Shown: positions 1 to 9,531, numbered from the stretch's first letter. The stretch is 64,000 nt of DNA from Mucilaginibacter geliditolerans (GCF_014200495.1 NZ_JACHBY010000004.1:434001-498000), one strand, 5' to 3'. Notes: a model not told the origin generated them from the sequence alone. Numbers and translations: made by a program.

Positions 1-140
1 TTAGTTTCAGGCCCACCCCTCAAACCGTATTACGTTTGAATTACCGTTTCCAAACCGCGAGAGATATAACAGGCAATACGATTGGTGCGGCGCTGGGCGC
101 AACCAGGGGTGTTAGCTTTGGTCTTGCCACTTATTTTTAA
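1..140 (+). CDS. C-terminal end of an outer-membrane beta-barrel protein (partial)
   Basis: The frame starting at base 3 is open to the TAA at 138-140 and gives about 45 residues; the start lies left of the window. The peptide alternates polar and hydrophobic residues, contains NYRFQTARD and LGATRGVSFG, and ends in LATYF. Ending in an aromatic residue after amphipathic strands is typical of outer-membrane barrel proteins such as porins or TonB-dependent receptors, where the last strand is recognised by the BAM machinery. A terminator-like hairpin follows at 163-200, consistent with the end of a transcription unit. The family cannot be named from so little sequence. Confidence 0.5.
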   Translation, partial: SFRPTPQTVLRLNYRFQTARDITGNTIGAALGATRGVSFGLATYF

Positions 141-162
141 TAGGAAGTACGATCCTAAAAAC

Positions 163-200
163 AAAATCCTGCCAATCGAGAGATGGCGGGATTTTTGTTT
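163..200 (+). terminator. Rho-independent terminator
   Basis: AAAATCCTGCCA (163-174) pairs with TGGCGGGATTTT (184-195) with one G-T wobble around a 9-nt loop, followed by a T-rich run. It sits 23 bases after the stop of the partial barrel gene and probably ends that transcript. Confidence 0.7.
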
Positions 201-411
201 TTATATTGAATTTAGTGGAGACGGAGGGATGCTTGTTGAACACCATGTGCTATTATTATATGAGGAGTGTGAAAAGACGCAGTCGTTTTATATTTGGAAA
301 AAACGCTTAAATTGTCTTCATCTTTATTGTTGTCTGTAATTGTGATCTGACATCAATAAAATGGTAAAACAGGCGGTTTAGTTAAAGTTTAAGCGATAAA
401 CAATTACGGTT

Positions 412-1296
412 ATGTCAAATATCAATCTCATTATTGAAGAAAGAGCAGCCAGTATTGGTAACTTTATGGTTGGCCGGCTGCTGCCATTCCGGGAAAAAAG
501 AATGGTTGGCCCCTTTATTTTTATTGACCACATGGGGCCGGTAAAACTGATAGAGCGCCAAAGCTTTGATGTGCTGCCGCATCCGCACATTGGCCTTTCA
601 ACACTTACCTTTTTATTTGAGGGCAGCATAATGCACAGGGATACCTTGGGGAATGTTGTAGAAATAAAGCCGGGCGCTGTAAACTGGATGACCGCAGGTA
701 AGGGAATAGTGCATTCTGAACGGATACCAGAATATATACACCATGCCGATCAGATGATGCATGGCTTGCAGATCTGGGTTGCACTGCCAAAGGAACTGGA
801 ACAAATGGAGCCTGAGTTTTTTCATATTGATGGAGCGCAGCTACCGGCATGGACAGCCGGTGATCTGCAATTTAAGCTGATAGCAGGCGAGGCATTTGGC
901 CATAAATCTCCCGTTCCGGTTTATAGCAAGCTGTTTATGATCGAGATTAAAAGCAAAACAAAACAAACCGTTAATATTGGTCATGAGCTTTATGGAGAAG
1001 TAGGATTGTACATACTCAATGGCAATATTGAAAGTGAAGGGAACATTTATCATCCCAAACAATTGCTGGTAGCCATAGAAAGTGCGCTGTGTTCGTTTAC
1101 TATAGAAGCCGACAGTACCATTTACCTGTTTGGCGGGGAGCCTTTTGCCGAAGAGCGCTTTATAGACTGGAATTTTGTCGCTACCGACAAAGAACTGATC
1201 AACGCAGCTAAACAAAAATGGATAGCACAAACATTTGACAAAATAAAAGAGGATGAAACAGAATTTGTACCCTATCCAACATTTAATAAAAGATAA
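412..1296 (+). CDS. Pirin family protein
   Basis: A 294-residue cytoplasmic bicupin of normal pirin length. The N-terminal cupin keeps all four metal ligands of pirin at almost their canonical spacing: H57 and H59 (HPHIG), H101 and E103 (HSE). Pirins bind iron; bacterial members such as YhhW have quercetin 2,3-dioxygenase activity in vitro, but the physiological substrate is usually unknown. Start: ATG with no competing upstream ATG in frame. The OsmC-like gene begins two bases after the stop, so the two are almost certainly co-transcribed; together they suggest a redox or electrophile-stress unit (inference). The 272 bases upstream hold the terminator at 163-200 and a possible -7 box TATATTTG at 289-296. 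Confidence 0.9.
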   Translation: MSNINLIIEERAASIGNFMVGRLLPFREKRMVGPFIFIDHMGPVKLIERQSFDVLPHPHIGLSTLTFLFEGSIMHRDTLGNVVEIKPGAVNWMTAGKGIVHSERIPEYIHHADQMMHGLQIWVALPKELEQMEPEFFHIDGAQLPAWTAGDLQFKLIAGEAFGHKSPVPVYSKLFMIEIKSKTKQTVNIGHELYGEVGLYILNGNIESEGNIYHPKQLLVAIESALCSFTIEADSTIYLFGGEPFAEERFIDWNFVATDKELINAAKQKWIAQTFDKIKEDETEFVPYPTFNKR

Positions 1297-1298
1297 TT

Positions 1299-1688
1299 AT
1301 GGCAGCAATTAAAGCAAGTATCGGCACAGAACTTTACAGGATAGAGATTAAATCGCCAACAGGCAATATAGTTATGGCCGATGAGCCTGTTGCAAAAGGT
1401 GGGCAGGACAAAGGTTTTTCACCTAAAGAATTGCTGGCATCGTCCCTGGGGGCATGTACCTGCACTACAGTGCGCATGTATGCCGACCGCAAAGCCTGGG
1501 ATCTTGAAAAAGTTGATGCAGAAATTGAGCTTATTGAAGAAAACGGGCAAACCAAATTTACCCGCAAGCTACAGCTTACGGGTAAACTTACCGAGGAACA
1601 ACAGGCCAGGCTATTGACCGTTGCCAATGCCTGCCCTATTCATAAAATATTAACCCATTCAATCGTTATTGAAACGGTATTGGTTTAG
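1299..1688 (+). CDS. OsmC family peroxiredoxin-like protein
   Basis: 129 residues, the usual OsmC/Ohr size. The two conserved cysteines are C53 (in GACTCTT) and C112 (in NACPIHK), the pair that reduces organic hydroperoxides in OsmC/Ohr proteins. An N-terminal sheet region followed by the LLASSLGACT helix fits the fold. The closest type by eye is the short YhfA-like OsmC subgroup rather than classical Ohr, but this was not checked by alignment. It starts two bases after the pirin stop, so it is the second gene of that operon. It is convergent with the pyruvate oxidase gene, with only 13 bases between the stops and no hairpin visible between them. Confidence 0.9.
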   Translation: MAAIKASIGTELYRIEIKSPTGNIVMADEPVAKGGQDKGFSPKELLASSLGACTCTTVRMYADRKAWDLEKVDAEIELIEENGQTKFTRKLQLTGKLTEEQQARLLTVANACPIHKILTHSIVIETVLV

Positions 1689-1701
1689 TTAAAAGCAGCT
1701 A

Positions 1702-3441
1702 TCAAATTACATCCAACAGGTGTTTGTAGTTTGATCTGATGATATCCATTACCTCATCCATCCGGCCGCCTAACATTAATTTACCCATGGTTATCGCATA
1801 GCCCTTTGCCTGGTCCCATTCTATCTTAGGGGGCATTGCCAGGGCATTTGGATTGGTTAATATATTTAACAGTACCGGTCCGGTTTCTTTTATAGCTTGT
1901 TCCATCGCACCCTTAACATCTTCCTGGTGATGAACCGTAATGCCTTTAAATCCCATTGCCTGCGCAACAAGGGCAAAGTCGGGGTTAACCATATCCGTTT
2001 CATTGTCTGGTAATCCATCAACTTCCATTTCCAGTTTTACCATCCCCAGGGCGCGGTTATTGAATACAATTAGCTTTATTGGTAAATTATACTGCTTAAT
2101 GGTAGCCAAATCTCCAAGTAACATAGACAGGCCACCATCGCCACACAAAGCAAACACCTGTCTGCCCGGATAACATAAGGCGGCGCCAATAGCCATGGGC
2201 ATTGCATTAGCCATGGAGCCATGATTAAATGAACCGAGGAATTTTCGCTGCCCTGTAGCATTTATATATCGTGCACCCCATACGCAGCTCATACCCGTAT
2301 CAAGGGTGAAGATGGCGTCTTTTGCTGCTAATTCATTTATTACGGACGCAACATACTCCGGTTGTATCAGGTCTTCCGCGCCAACATTATCCACGTAGGT
2401 TTGCAGGTGATGTTTTACCTTATCATACAGGTTCAGCTGTGCTTTCAAAAAGCTGTCGTCTTCCTTTTTTGTGATCAATGGCAATAATGCCTCAACTGTG
2501 TCTTTGATATTCCCGCATAGCCCCAGCTCCAGCTTTGCCCGCCTGCCCAGTTTTTCGGGTTTTTCATCAACTTGTATAATCTTATTATTAACCGGCATAA
2601 AAGGCACATAAGGGAAATCGGTGCCAAGCAGTAACACAACATCCGATTCGTGCATGCTGTGATATGCGGAGGGCAGCCCCAATAAGCCAGTCATACCTAC
2701 TTCATAAGGGTTATCATATTGCATACCCATTTTACCACGGAAAGAGTAGCCTATAGGGGCTTGCAGTGCTGCAGCAAGCTGTACTACTTCATCGTGTGCC
2801 TCACGTGCGCCAAATCCGCAGAATATAGTGATCTTCGGATGTTTATTGAGTATATCGGCCAGGGATTGCAATTCATGGTTAGCAGGTCGTAAAACTGTTT
2901 CACATCTGAAATTTTGCCGGGATGCAATGCTTTCCTCTGCGGGCATGGCAGATACATCGCCCGGCAAGCCGAACACGGCTACCCCCTTGTGATTAATAGC
3001 ATGTTGGATAGCCGACTGGAACATACGCGGGGCCTGCGCCGCAGTAGTTGCCACCTGGTTGTAGCAGCTGCAATCATCAAACAATTTTATAGTATTGGTG
3101 CTCTGAAAATAATCCTGGCCAAATTCAGGTGTGTTTATAGTTGAGGCAATAGCAATTACCGGTACACCTGTACGGTGTGCATCATAAAGCCCGTTGATGA
3201 GATGTATATGCCCGGGACCGCAGCTGCCTGCACAACAGGCAAGCCCCCCTTCCAGTTCCGCTTCTGCAGCAGCCGCGTACGCGCCAACCTCTTCATGCCT
3301 TACGTGGATCCATTTTATTTTGCCACTTCGTCTTACTGCATCATTCAGGTGATTTAAGCTATCTCCGGTAACGGCGTAAATTCTTTTTACACCGTTGTCT
3401 ACCAGCATTTCTACCAGTTGGTCTGCTACTTGTTTGCTCAT
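1702..3441 (-). CDS. poxB: Pyruvate oxidase / ubiquinone-dependent pyruvate dehydrogenase (ThDP)
   Basis: 579 residues, close to E. coli PoxB (572). It has the three-part layout of the ThDP-dependent pyruvate oxidase/acetolactate synthase family: an N-terminal Pyr domain with the catalytic glutamate E50 (RHEEVGA), a central FAD/transhydrogenase-like domain, and a C-terminal PP domain with the ThDP/Mg motif from GDGG (434-437) to NN (461-462). The EGGLACC..GCGPG-like and NHGSMANAMP stretches fit PoxB better than acetolactate synthase. It would oxidatively decarboxylate pyruvate to acetate + CO2, passing electrons to quinone. Membrane association through the C-terminus is known for PoxB but not tested here. 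ATG start; single gene with its own upstream region. Confidence 0.88.
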   Translation of the reverse strand: MSKQVADQLVEMLVDNGVKRIYAVTGDSLNHLNDAVRRSGKIKWIHVRHEEVGAYAAAAEAELEGGLACCAGSCGPGHIHLINGLYDAHRTGVPVIAIASTINTPEFGQDYFQSTNTIKLFDDCSCYNQVATTAAQAPRMFQSAIQHAINHKGVAVFGLPGDVSAMPAEESIASRQNFRCETVLRPANHELQSLADILNKHPKITIFCGFGAREAHDEVVQLAAALQAPIGYSFRGKMGMQYDNPYEVGMTGLLGLPSAYHSMHESDVVLLLGTDFPYVPFMPVNNKIIQVDEKPEKLGRRAKLELGLCGNIKDTVEALLPLITKKEDDSFLKAQLNLYDKVKHHLQTYVDNVGAEDLIQPEYVASVINELAAKDAIFTLDTGMSCVWGARYINATGQRKFLGSFNHGSMANAMPMAIGAALCYPGRQVFALCGDGGLSMLLGDLATIKQYNLPIKLIVFNNRALGMVKLEMEVDGLPDNETDMVNPDFALVAQAMGFKGITVHHQEDVKGAMEQAIKETGPVLLNILTNPNALAMPPKIEWDQAKGYAITMGKLMLGGRMDEVMDIIRSNYKHLLDVI

Positions 3442-3747
3442 GGGGTATATTTTAGGTTAAGAAAATGAAGTTCGATTTGATTACTAAATTAGAGTTATTC
3501 ATACATAATTTATATCTGTAACAATATTGTGGATGGGTTGTTGAAAAAAATATCTGCACTATGCAGATGGCTGAAAAGCCAATTGTCTCTTATGGGCCAG
3601 GTGGGATTGATTTTATAAACTTTGGTACAGTTTGTGGGTTTGCAGCCAAAGTATAAATAGAAAAATACCCTGTTAGGTCAACACAAAATAAAGAGGCTGT
3701 ACCATAAATTTAATTGTACATTGTTGTTGTTTAACTATCATTTAACA
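3442..3747. other. Divergent intergenic region with a small palindrome
   Basis: About 300 bases between the divergent poxB and eCIS-core genes. The only structure seen is a perfect 7-bp stem, ATCTGCA-CTA-TGCAGAT, at 3552-3568, which could be an operator or short hairpin. No RNA gene is recognised. Confidence 0.4.
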
Positions 3748-5523
3748 ATGAGCATACACGGCGACAAAGCCCAACAAAATAAATCGCATGCATTTGCTAA
3801 CGCACCTGTTCAAAAACAAAACAGCAATAGCTCAACGCCTAAATTTATTGATAACAGGCCCGAAACCATTGTGCAAAGAAAATTGCAGGAAGCCATAAAT
3901 AACAGTCCCCGCGTACAGCAATTGAAGGACTATCAGGCATCGGCGGATAATTATATAGCTAACAAAACAGCACAACGGAAGGAAAATACAGAAGGAGAAC
4001 CTATTCAGGGAAAATTTGAGCCGGTACAAAAGAAAGCCAACTATACGGGCCTGCCCGACAATTTAAAATCGGGTGTGGAGCAGCTTTCGGGTTATGCAAT
4101 GGATGATGTAAAGGTACATTATAACTCATCGCAACCGGCCCGGCTAAATTCCCTGGCATACGCCCAGGGCGCCGATATACATATAGCGCCCGGGCAGGAG
4201 AAACATTTACCACACGAAGCCTGGCATGTGGTGCAGCAAATGCAGGGCCGGGTGCGGCCAACCTTGCAAATGAAAAGCGGAGTGGCGGTAAATGATGACA
4301 AGGAGTTGGAGAATGAAGCTGATGTAATGGGTAATAAATTAAGCAGCTTCAATGAAAAAAATACTAAACTGCCCGTTAGCACCGGCTTTATGCTTCCTGG
4401 AGTAGGACGTGATGATACTAAAACAGGATACACAGGTTCACAAAAGCAGATACAAGTTAATAATGTACATCAAGCTCATTTAAGCGGCGCCACAATTCAG
4501 CTGCGGAAGCTTACGATAGGGGAAATGATGGGATATAAAGACTACGCAGGGAAGAAGAAATCTAATATAGAAGCGGCATTAGAAAAAGACGGTAAGGGGT
4601 ATGATAAGGATGATTTAAAGAATATACAAGGATTTGAAATTTTTTTAGAATGTCGTGAGAATTATATCAAATACAAAGGACGTATCCAAAGAATTATAGA
4701 GAATGCCTTGACCTCCACAGATACAATCACGAAGAACACAGCACGGTTTATAGATGGATTATTAACCAGAGTATATCCCCTTGCTGAATACAACGATGGA
4801 AAGTATTTTCCTAAAACGGACGGTGCTTACCATTATAAAACCACTAAAACACCTGATGAAATATTGGATGAATTATTTAACAACATGTGGGAGGAGGAAA
4901 TACCAGATGGGGCCCATGGATATACAAATCCAGACAATAAGAATATAGGAATTATCATGGCTGATGATACCAGGGATGAAGGTGTTTTAATAACTTTAAT
5001 ACATGAAGTACAGCATCTGGTAGATGGAAGTCTTTATAAAACAGAAAAAATAGATGCTGAGTTTAAAGACGACGAAGACAAACTTTATTATTTAAAAAGT
5101 TTAGAAATTTTCAAATCGGAAATAAGGGCCCACATCTTATCCGCTGAATATACCTTGAAAGGAGGTAAGTACGTTAACGCTGCCGGTAAGGAATTGTTGG
5201 ATGAACTGAAGAGAAATTATGTCTTGGTAAGAAACGGGATTGCTGAGGATCGTAAACGTAGACGTATATATGATAAACTACCAACTCCATTTCTTGATAT
5301 TATCGAAAAGCCGGGAGTTCTAATACCTCAAATTCTCGCCGGGAGTCATAATATTGACAATGATCCGGACTTGTATATAAGCCAGAATCCAGCCTTAGCT
5401 ATAAGGCGGAATTTGGAAAAAAGGAAGGAAGAGGAAGAGAGAAAGGGAATCGAAGAGAAAAAGGAAGAGAAGCCGCTGGATAAAGGCAAAACGCCACCGA
5501 CACCCGACGGGCCGCCCGCCTGA
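3748..5523 (+). CDS. DUF4157 (eCIS-core) domain protein with second HExxH domain
   Basis: 591 residues from the ATG at 3748; an in-frame TTG at 3721 is less likely. The N-terminus is polar and disordered with repeated VQRK/PVQKK motifs. Residues about 100-200 form the DUF4157 domain, with YAMDDVKVHYNSS, then a zinc motif HEAWHVVQQ (156-160) and LENEAD. This domain marks cargo or associated proteins of extracellular contractile injection systems and related toxins. After a linker (about 205-250) comes an unrecognised domain with a second motif, HEVQH (419-423), in LIHEVQHLVDG, suggesting a metallopeptidase-like effector. The tail is charged (RKEEEERKGIEEKKEE) then proline-rich. No eCIS structural genes are nearby. 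A one-base shift would extend the tail to 5566. Confidence 0.8.
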   Translation: MSIHGDKAQQNKSHAFANAPVQKQNSNSSTPKFIDNRPETIVQRKLQEAINNSPRVQQLKDYQASADNYIANKTAQRKENTEGEPIQGKFEPVQKKANYTGLPDNLKSGVEQLSGYAMDDVKVHYNSSQPARLNSLAYAQGADIHIAPGQEKHLPHEAWHVVQQMQGRVRPTLQMKSGVAVNDDKELENEADVMGNKLSSFNEKNTKLPVSTGFMLPGVGRDDTKTGYTGSQKQIQVNNVHQAHLSGATIQLRKLTIGEMMGYKDYAGKKKSNIEAALEKDGKGYDKDDLKNIQGFEIFLECRENYIKYKGRIQRIIENALTSTDTITKNTARFIDGLLTRVYPLAEYNDGKYFPKTDGAYHYKTTKTPDEILDELFNNMWEEEIPDGAHGYTNPDNKNIGIIMADDTRDEGVLITLIHEVQHLVDGSLYKTEKIDAEFKDDEDKLYYLKSLEIFKSEIRAHILSAEYTLKGGKYVNAAGKELLDELKRNYVLVRNGIAEDRKRRRIYDKLPTPFLDIIEKPGVLIPQILAGSHNIDNDPDLYISQNPALAIRRNLEKRKEEEERKGIEEKKEEKPLDKGKTPPTPDGPPA

Positions 5524-5701
5524 TGATGACGATCCTCCTCCGCTATTTCCTGATGACGCAATTTAACTACCACCCACCAATTGACGATATACCACCGGCG
5601 GTCAAAAGGTTTGCGGGCTTTTAAATATCAGCTCGACGTGATTTCGGATCGGTTAATCTAGTATATAGTTGAACAACTTTAAACCTGCCGGATTATGTCT
5701 G

Positions 5702-6625
5702 CTAGTTAAATGATCGTCTGAATTCTAATGGCGAAAGGTTAGTTTTTGTTTTGAATAGCTTACTAAACGATTGCGGATGTTCAAAGCCCAACTCGTAGGC
5801 AACCTCGCTTACAGATAAACTGGTGGTGGATAATTTTTCCTTCGCCTTTTCTATAAGTTTATGGTGTATGTGCTGCTGTGCATTTTGCCCGGTAAGGGAA
5901 CGCAGCATGTCACTTAAATAACTTGGCGATATATTTAAGTGATCCGAAAGATATTGAACTGTTGGTATTCCCTGGCTTAAAGATTTTTCGTTGTTGAAAT
6001 ATTCATCTAAAACTTCTTCCAGCTTTTGCAACAGATCATTGCTTACTGCTTTGCGGGTGATGAATTGACGCTTGTAAAAACGATTTGCATAATTCAACAA
6101 TAACTCAATTTGTGAAATAATCACATCCTGGCTAAAATCATCTATTCTGCTGTTCAATTCATCATCAATGATCTCAAAAATTGAAATGATGGTTTCCTTT
6201 TCCTTGTCTGAAAGATGCAGGGCTTCATTAGCTGAATAAGAAAAAAAACCATATTGCTTGATCTTTTTTGCTAAAGGATAGTTCAAAAAAAAGTCGGGAT
6301 GTATCAATAAAGTGTATCGAGAACATACTTCTGCATTATTGTTCCCAGGGTTGCCAATAATCTGTTTAGGTGCAGCAAATAACAAGCCCCCTTCATCAAA
6401 ATCATAATAATCCTGGCCATATTTTAACTTGCCACCCAGGCGCGGCTTATAGGATATTTTATAAAAATTTAGTACATGAGCGTGGGGCGAATTGCTTAAT
6501 ATGACCCGGCTCGTTGCGCCGTCTACCATGCTGATTAACGGATGCGCCGGTGCCGGTAAACCGAAGGCCCGATGCATATCTGATAACGATTCCATTTTAA
6601 CATGGACTATCTCTTCCTTTTTCAT
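5702..6625 (-). CDS. AraC family transcriptional regulator
   Basis: 307 residues from the ATG at 6625 (an upstream in-frame TTG at 6655 is less convincing). The last ~100 residues form the double helix-turn-helix of AraC/XylS regulators: LSDHLNISPSYLSDMLRSLTG is the first HTH and VAYELGFEHPQSFSKLFK the second, ending in SPLEFRRSFN. The N-terminal ~190 residues are a cupin-like sensor domain. The SDR oxidoreductase gene lies 71 bases upstream in the same orientation. AraC regulators of this type commonly activate a neighbouring short-chain dehydrogenase in Bacteroidota, so it probably controls that gene (inference). The ligand is unknown. Confidence 0.88.
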   Translation of the reverse strand: MKKEEIVHVKMESLSDMHRAFGLPAPAHPLISMVDGATSRVILSNSPHAHVLNFYKISYKPRLGGKLKYGQDYYDFDEGGLLFAAPKQIIGNPGNNNAEVCSRYTLLIHPDFFLNYPLAKKIKQYGFFSYSANEALHLSDKEKETIISIFEIIDDELNSRIDDFSQDVIISQIELLLNYANRFYKRQFITRKAVSNDLLQKLEEVLDEYFNNEKSLSQGIPTVQYLSDHLNISPSYLSDMLRSLTGQNAQQHIHHKLIEKAKEKLSTTSLSVSEVAYELGFEHPQSFSKLFKTKTNLSPLEFRRSFN

Positions 6626-6696
6626 TTTTAAATTTAATGCAATTATAACCGGCAATGCTGTTCAATGCCGGTTATAGTCAATTATTTACCGAAGGA

Positions 6697-7545
6697 TTAC
6701 TTTGAAGCGCCCTGGGCTGCTGTGGCAACAGCATTCCATTCTTCCCAGGTTGCCAGGCGCTCAGCATAGGCTGCACGCACCCATGGCAAATTGTGGCTGC
6801 CAAGGTTAAACCGCAGCGGCGGGTTTTCCGCATCAACAATTTTAAAGATGGCCTCTGGCGTCGCATTTGGGTCGCCTCTTTCCATGCCTCGTAACGTTCC
6901 GAAAAAGTTCGTTTTAAAGTCTTCGTAGATGTCGAGGTCTGCTGCAAATTTTAATGACTCCTGGCTGCCGAACTCGGTGGCATAAGCGCCAGGTTCTATG
7001 ATCGTTACTTTTATCCCGAAAGCTTTAACTTCTAAGGCTAAACTTTCGTGAATCGCCTCGAACGCCCATTTTGAGGAACAATAGTAACCAATAACCGGCA
7101 ATGTTACATGGCCAAGGCCGCTCGATGTACCGAGGATGTGCCCGCCACCTTGCTTTCGTAGCAACGGCAAGGCTGCTTGAATCACAGCAACCGGACCTAA
7201 AATGTTGGTTTCATAGAGCGCCCTAATATCATCCGCGGTGGCCTCCTCAATTGTACCGACCAATGAATAGCCGGCATTATTCAGAACGATATCAAGCCTC
7301 CCAAAGTGAGCGTGAGCTTGCTCCACAGCGGCCTTCACCTGATCGGGCCTCGTTACGTCGAGTTCCAAAGTCAGCACGTTTGCGCCGTACTTTTCTTTGA
7401 GATCGGCAATGCTTTCTAACTTGCGCGCTGTAGCTGCAACCTTATCGCCGCGCTTAAGCGCTGCATCAGCCCAAACGCGTCCAAAACCCCGCGAAGCACC
7501 TGTAATGAACCAAACTTTATTTGTACTTGAATTTTGTTGTGTCAT
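6697..7545 (-). CDS. Short-chain dehydrogenase/reductase (SDR)
   Basis: 282 residues, a classical SDR. The NAD(P)-binding glycine motif TGASRGFG lies at 15-22, NNAG at 89-92, the catalytic serine in TSSGLG at about 141, and the YxxxK pair is Y155/K159. R41 after the second strand suggests NADP preference. The last ~40 residues (LPWVRAAYAERLATWEEW) resemble SDRs that act on unidentified small carbonyl compounds. ATG start at 7545. It is transcribed together with, or controlled by, the downstream AraC gene. Divergent to the barrel gene at 7816; the 270-base gap should hold both promoters. Substrate unknown. Confidence 0.88.
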   Translation of the reverse strand: MTQQNSSTNKVWFITGASRGFGRVWADAALKRGDKVAATARKLESIADLKEKYGANVLTLELDVTRPDQVKAAVEQAHAHFGRLDIVLNNAGYSLVGTIEEATADDIRALYETNILGPVAVIQAALPLLRKQGGGHILGTSSGLGHVTLPVIGYYCSSKWAFEAIHESLALEVKAFGIKVTIIEPGAYATEFGSQESLKFAADLDIYEDFKTNFFGTLRGMERGDPNATPEAIFKIVDAENPPLRFNLGSHNLPWVRAAYAERLATWEEWNAVATAAQGASK

Positions 7546-7815
7546 GATTTTATGTTTTTAAATAAATAACACAACAAAGGTCAACAGATGGCATTCACTA
7601 CTTGTAGCCTAATTGAGGGTTTTTGTAGCCAGAATGAGAATTCAGGTTTAATGATGCACCACCTATTTCAGCACCCTCAATTGTTTTGGTTGATGCATTT
7701 TGGAATGTGGAACGCATATTACTTCTACTATTTATTTTGAATGGTTTATTCCATATAACTTTAAAAATATCATCAGTATCTATATCCTATTTCCATATGG
7801 TGTTAAATCGAACAT

Positions 7816-9141
7816 ATGAATTTAATTCAGAGATTTTTTAATGTATTAAGATGCGTTATACCTATTATAACCACTCTTATTGCATTTGCAGGTAGTTGTT
7901 ATGCGCAGGAACAAAAGCAAAGCCAGGATACCGTACATCCAACTCCCGGGGTTGATATTTTTGATGTGCTGCGAAAGCTGACCAAGAAACCTGCAAAACC
8001 AATCGATACACCCCGAATGGACAAAAGTAACATATCTTTTTTACCTGTTCTCGGTTATAGCCCCGCAAATGGTGTTGTACTGGGGGCGGCGGTAAGCGTA
8101 ACCAAATATATGGGAGATCCAAATACAACCAAGCTTACTACTGCATTATTGAATGCTTCTGTAACAACAAAAGACCAGGTTATTACATCCCTGAGATATG
8201 ATCTTTATACCTCACAAAATAAATGGTATATATCAGGCGATAACCGCTTATTGTTTTTTACACAGCCCACCTATGGCCTGGGCATATATGGCCTTAACAA
8301 TCAGCCGTTCACATTTAACTTAAATGGCCTGAGTGTAACAACTCATGGCAGTTTGGAACAACCATTAAAGTATAACTATATAAGGCTGTATGAAACTTTT
8401 TTGAGAAAGGTAAATGAACAGCATTGGTATGCCGGTATGGCTGTAATGATAGATCATAACTTTAAAATACAGGATGAATCCTTACAACTGGATTCGCCGG
8501 TGCATATTACCTCTCATTACCTCTATTCAAAAACTTATGGTTTTAATACTACCCAGTACTCTACAGATGGTTTAGCTGCCGAAATTATGCACGATAGCCG
8601 CGATAACCCTATAAGTCCTTATAGCGGCTATTATTTAAACGTAAGTTACCGTGTAAATCCTACATTTTTAGGCAGTTCTAAAAACAGCACCATGCTTTAT
8701 TATGAATACCGCACTTATATCAACGTAAATAAGAATATCCCGCGAAACCTAATAGCCTTTTGGTTTTGGGGAACAAGTGTACTGTCCGGGCATGTTCCTT
8801 ATTTAGAGTTACCTTCCATTACCTGGGATACCTATAACCGATCAGGCAGAGGGTACATACAGGGCCGGTTCAGAGGAGATAATATGCTATATGGTGAAAC
8901 GGAATTCCGATTCAGGATCACCAGGAATGATTTATTGGGCGGTGTTACTTTTATCGACTGTACCACGGCCAGCAATCCACTGCCTTATACCAGTCAAAGC
9001 CTTTTTAACACGGTAGCGCCCGGAGGTGGTGTTGGGCTTCGTATTAAGATGAATAAATCCGACCGTACTAACATTACTGCCGACTACGCCATGGGGTATG
9101 GTTTCTCAGGTATCTACCTGAATATAAGAGAAGCCTTTTAA
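7816..9141 (+). CDS. BamA/Omp85-like outer-membrane barrel protein
   Basis: 441 residues. Residues 1-30 are a signal peptide (hydrophobic core VIPIITTLIAFAGSCYAQ). After a short linker the rest reads as a beta barrel of the bacterial surface antigen (D15/Omp85) type: VLGYSPANGVVLGAAVSVT is the first strand, and DSRDNPISPYSGYYLNVSYR is the characteristic patatin/TamA-like segment. It ends in YLNIREAF with a C-terminal aromatic residue. There are no POTRA domains, so it is a barrel-only member and not BamA itself. Such proteins are common in Bacteroidota, often near patatin-like or phosphoesterase genes; their cargo is unknown. No operon partner is intact here. Confidence 0.8.
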   Translation: MNLIQRFFNVLRCVIPIITTLIAFAGSCYAQEQKQSQDTVHPTPGVDIFDVLRKLTKKPAKPIDTPRMDKSNISFLPVLGYSPANGVVLGAAVSVTKYMGDPNTTKLTTALLNASVTTKDQVITSLRYDLYTSQNKWYISGDNRLLFFTQPTYGLGIYGLNNQPFTFNLNGLSVTTHGSLEQPLKYNYIRLYETFLRKVNEQHWYAGMAVMIDHNFKIQDESLQLDSPVHITSHYLYSKTYGFNTTQYSTDGLAAEIMHDSRDNPISPYSGYYLNVSYRVNPTFLGSSKNSTMLYYEYRTYINVNKNIPRNLIAFWFWGTSVLSGHVPYLELPSITWDTYNRSGRGYIQGRFRGDNMLYGETEFRFRITRNDLLGGVTFIDCTTASNPLPYTSQSLFNTVAPGGGVGLRIKMNKSDRTNITADYAMGYGFSGIYLNIREAF

Positions 9142-9247
9142 ACAAATGCTGTTAACTCAACAAGCCTAAATCCGGCAAAAAATGTGGACTCAATAATTTC
9201 TGAAAAAACAGTCGAAAAACGACTTCCCAAATCGTTGCGCTATATAC

Positions 9248-9526
9248 GTAACGGCCGTATTAGAACCGCTTGAAAACCATCTGAAAGATTATGAACAATT
9301 AATGATGCAATACTATGGCGCAGGTATACAGGCATGTTACAGGGGCCCGCGTTTGTACGATACCGAAAAAACAAAATAATTGGTAACCAAACAATAGGAT
9401 GGTATAAGAAATACAGGGATATCCTTAATTCAGACATTATACACCTCAGGCGCGCAGATGGAAGAGATTCGGATGGAATTGATCATTGGCACCAGAATGT
9501 TCAATCCCATCACAGAGGGGTTTTAA
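9248..9526 (+). pseudogene. Frameshifted C-terminal remnant of a large glycoside-hydrolase-like protein
   Basis: In one frame 9248-9370 reads as PLENHLKDYE...YYGAGIQACYRGPRLYDTEKTK, then stops. The adjacent frame continues with WYKKYRDILNSDIIHLRRADGRD and DGI, and a third short piece reads MFNP. These segments join into one protein-like sequence if one or two bases are restored. I recall the pattern QACYRGPRLYDTE ... YKKYRDIL.SDIIHLRRADGRDWDG from the C-terminus of large Bacteroidota glycosidase-like proteins, but I cannot name the family with certainty. Everything N-terminal to this is missing, so it is a decayed fragment. Confidence 0.6.
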
Positions 9527-9531
9527 AATGT

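Noticed and set aside
82..339. 85-codon frame on the plus strand at the left edge
   Set aside because: It overlaps the C-terminus of the barrel gene in another frame and runs through the terminator at 163-200; composition is unlike a protein.
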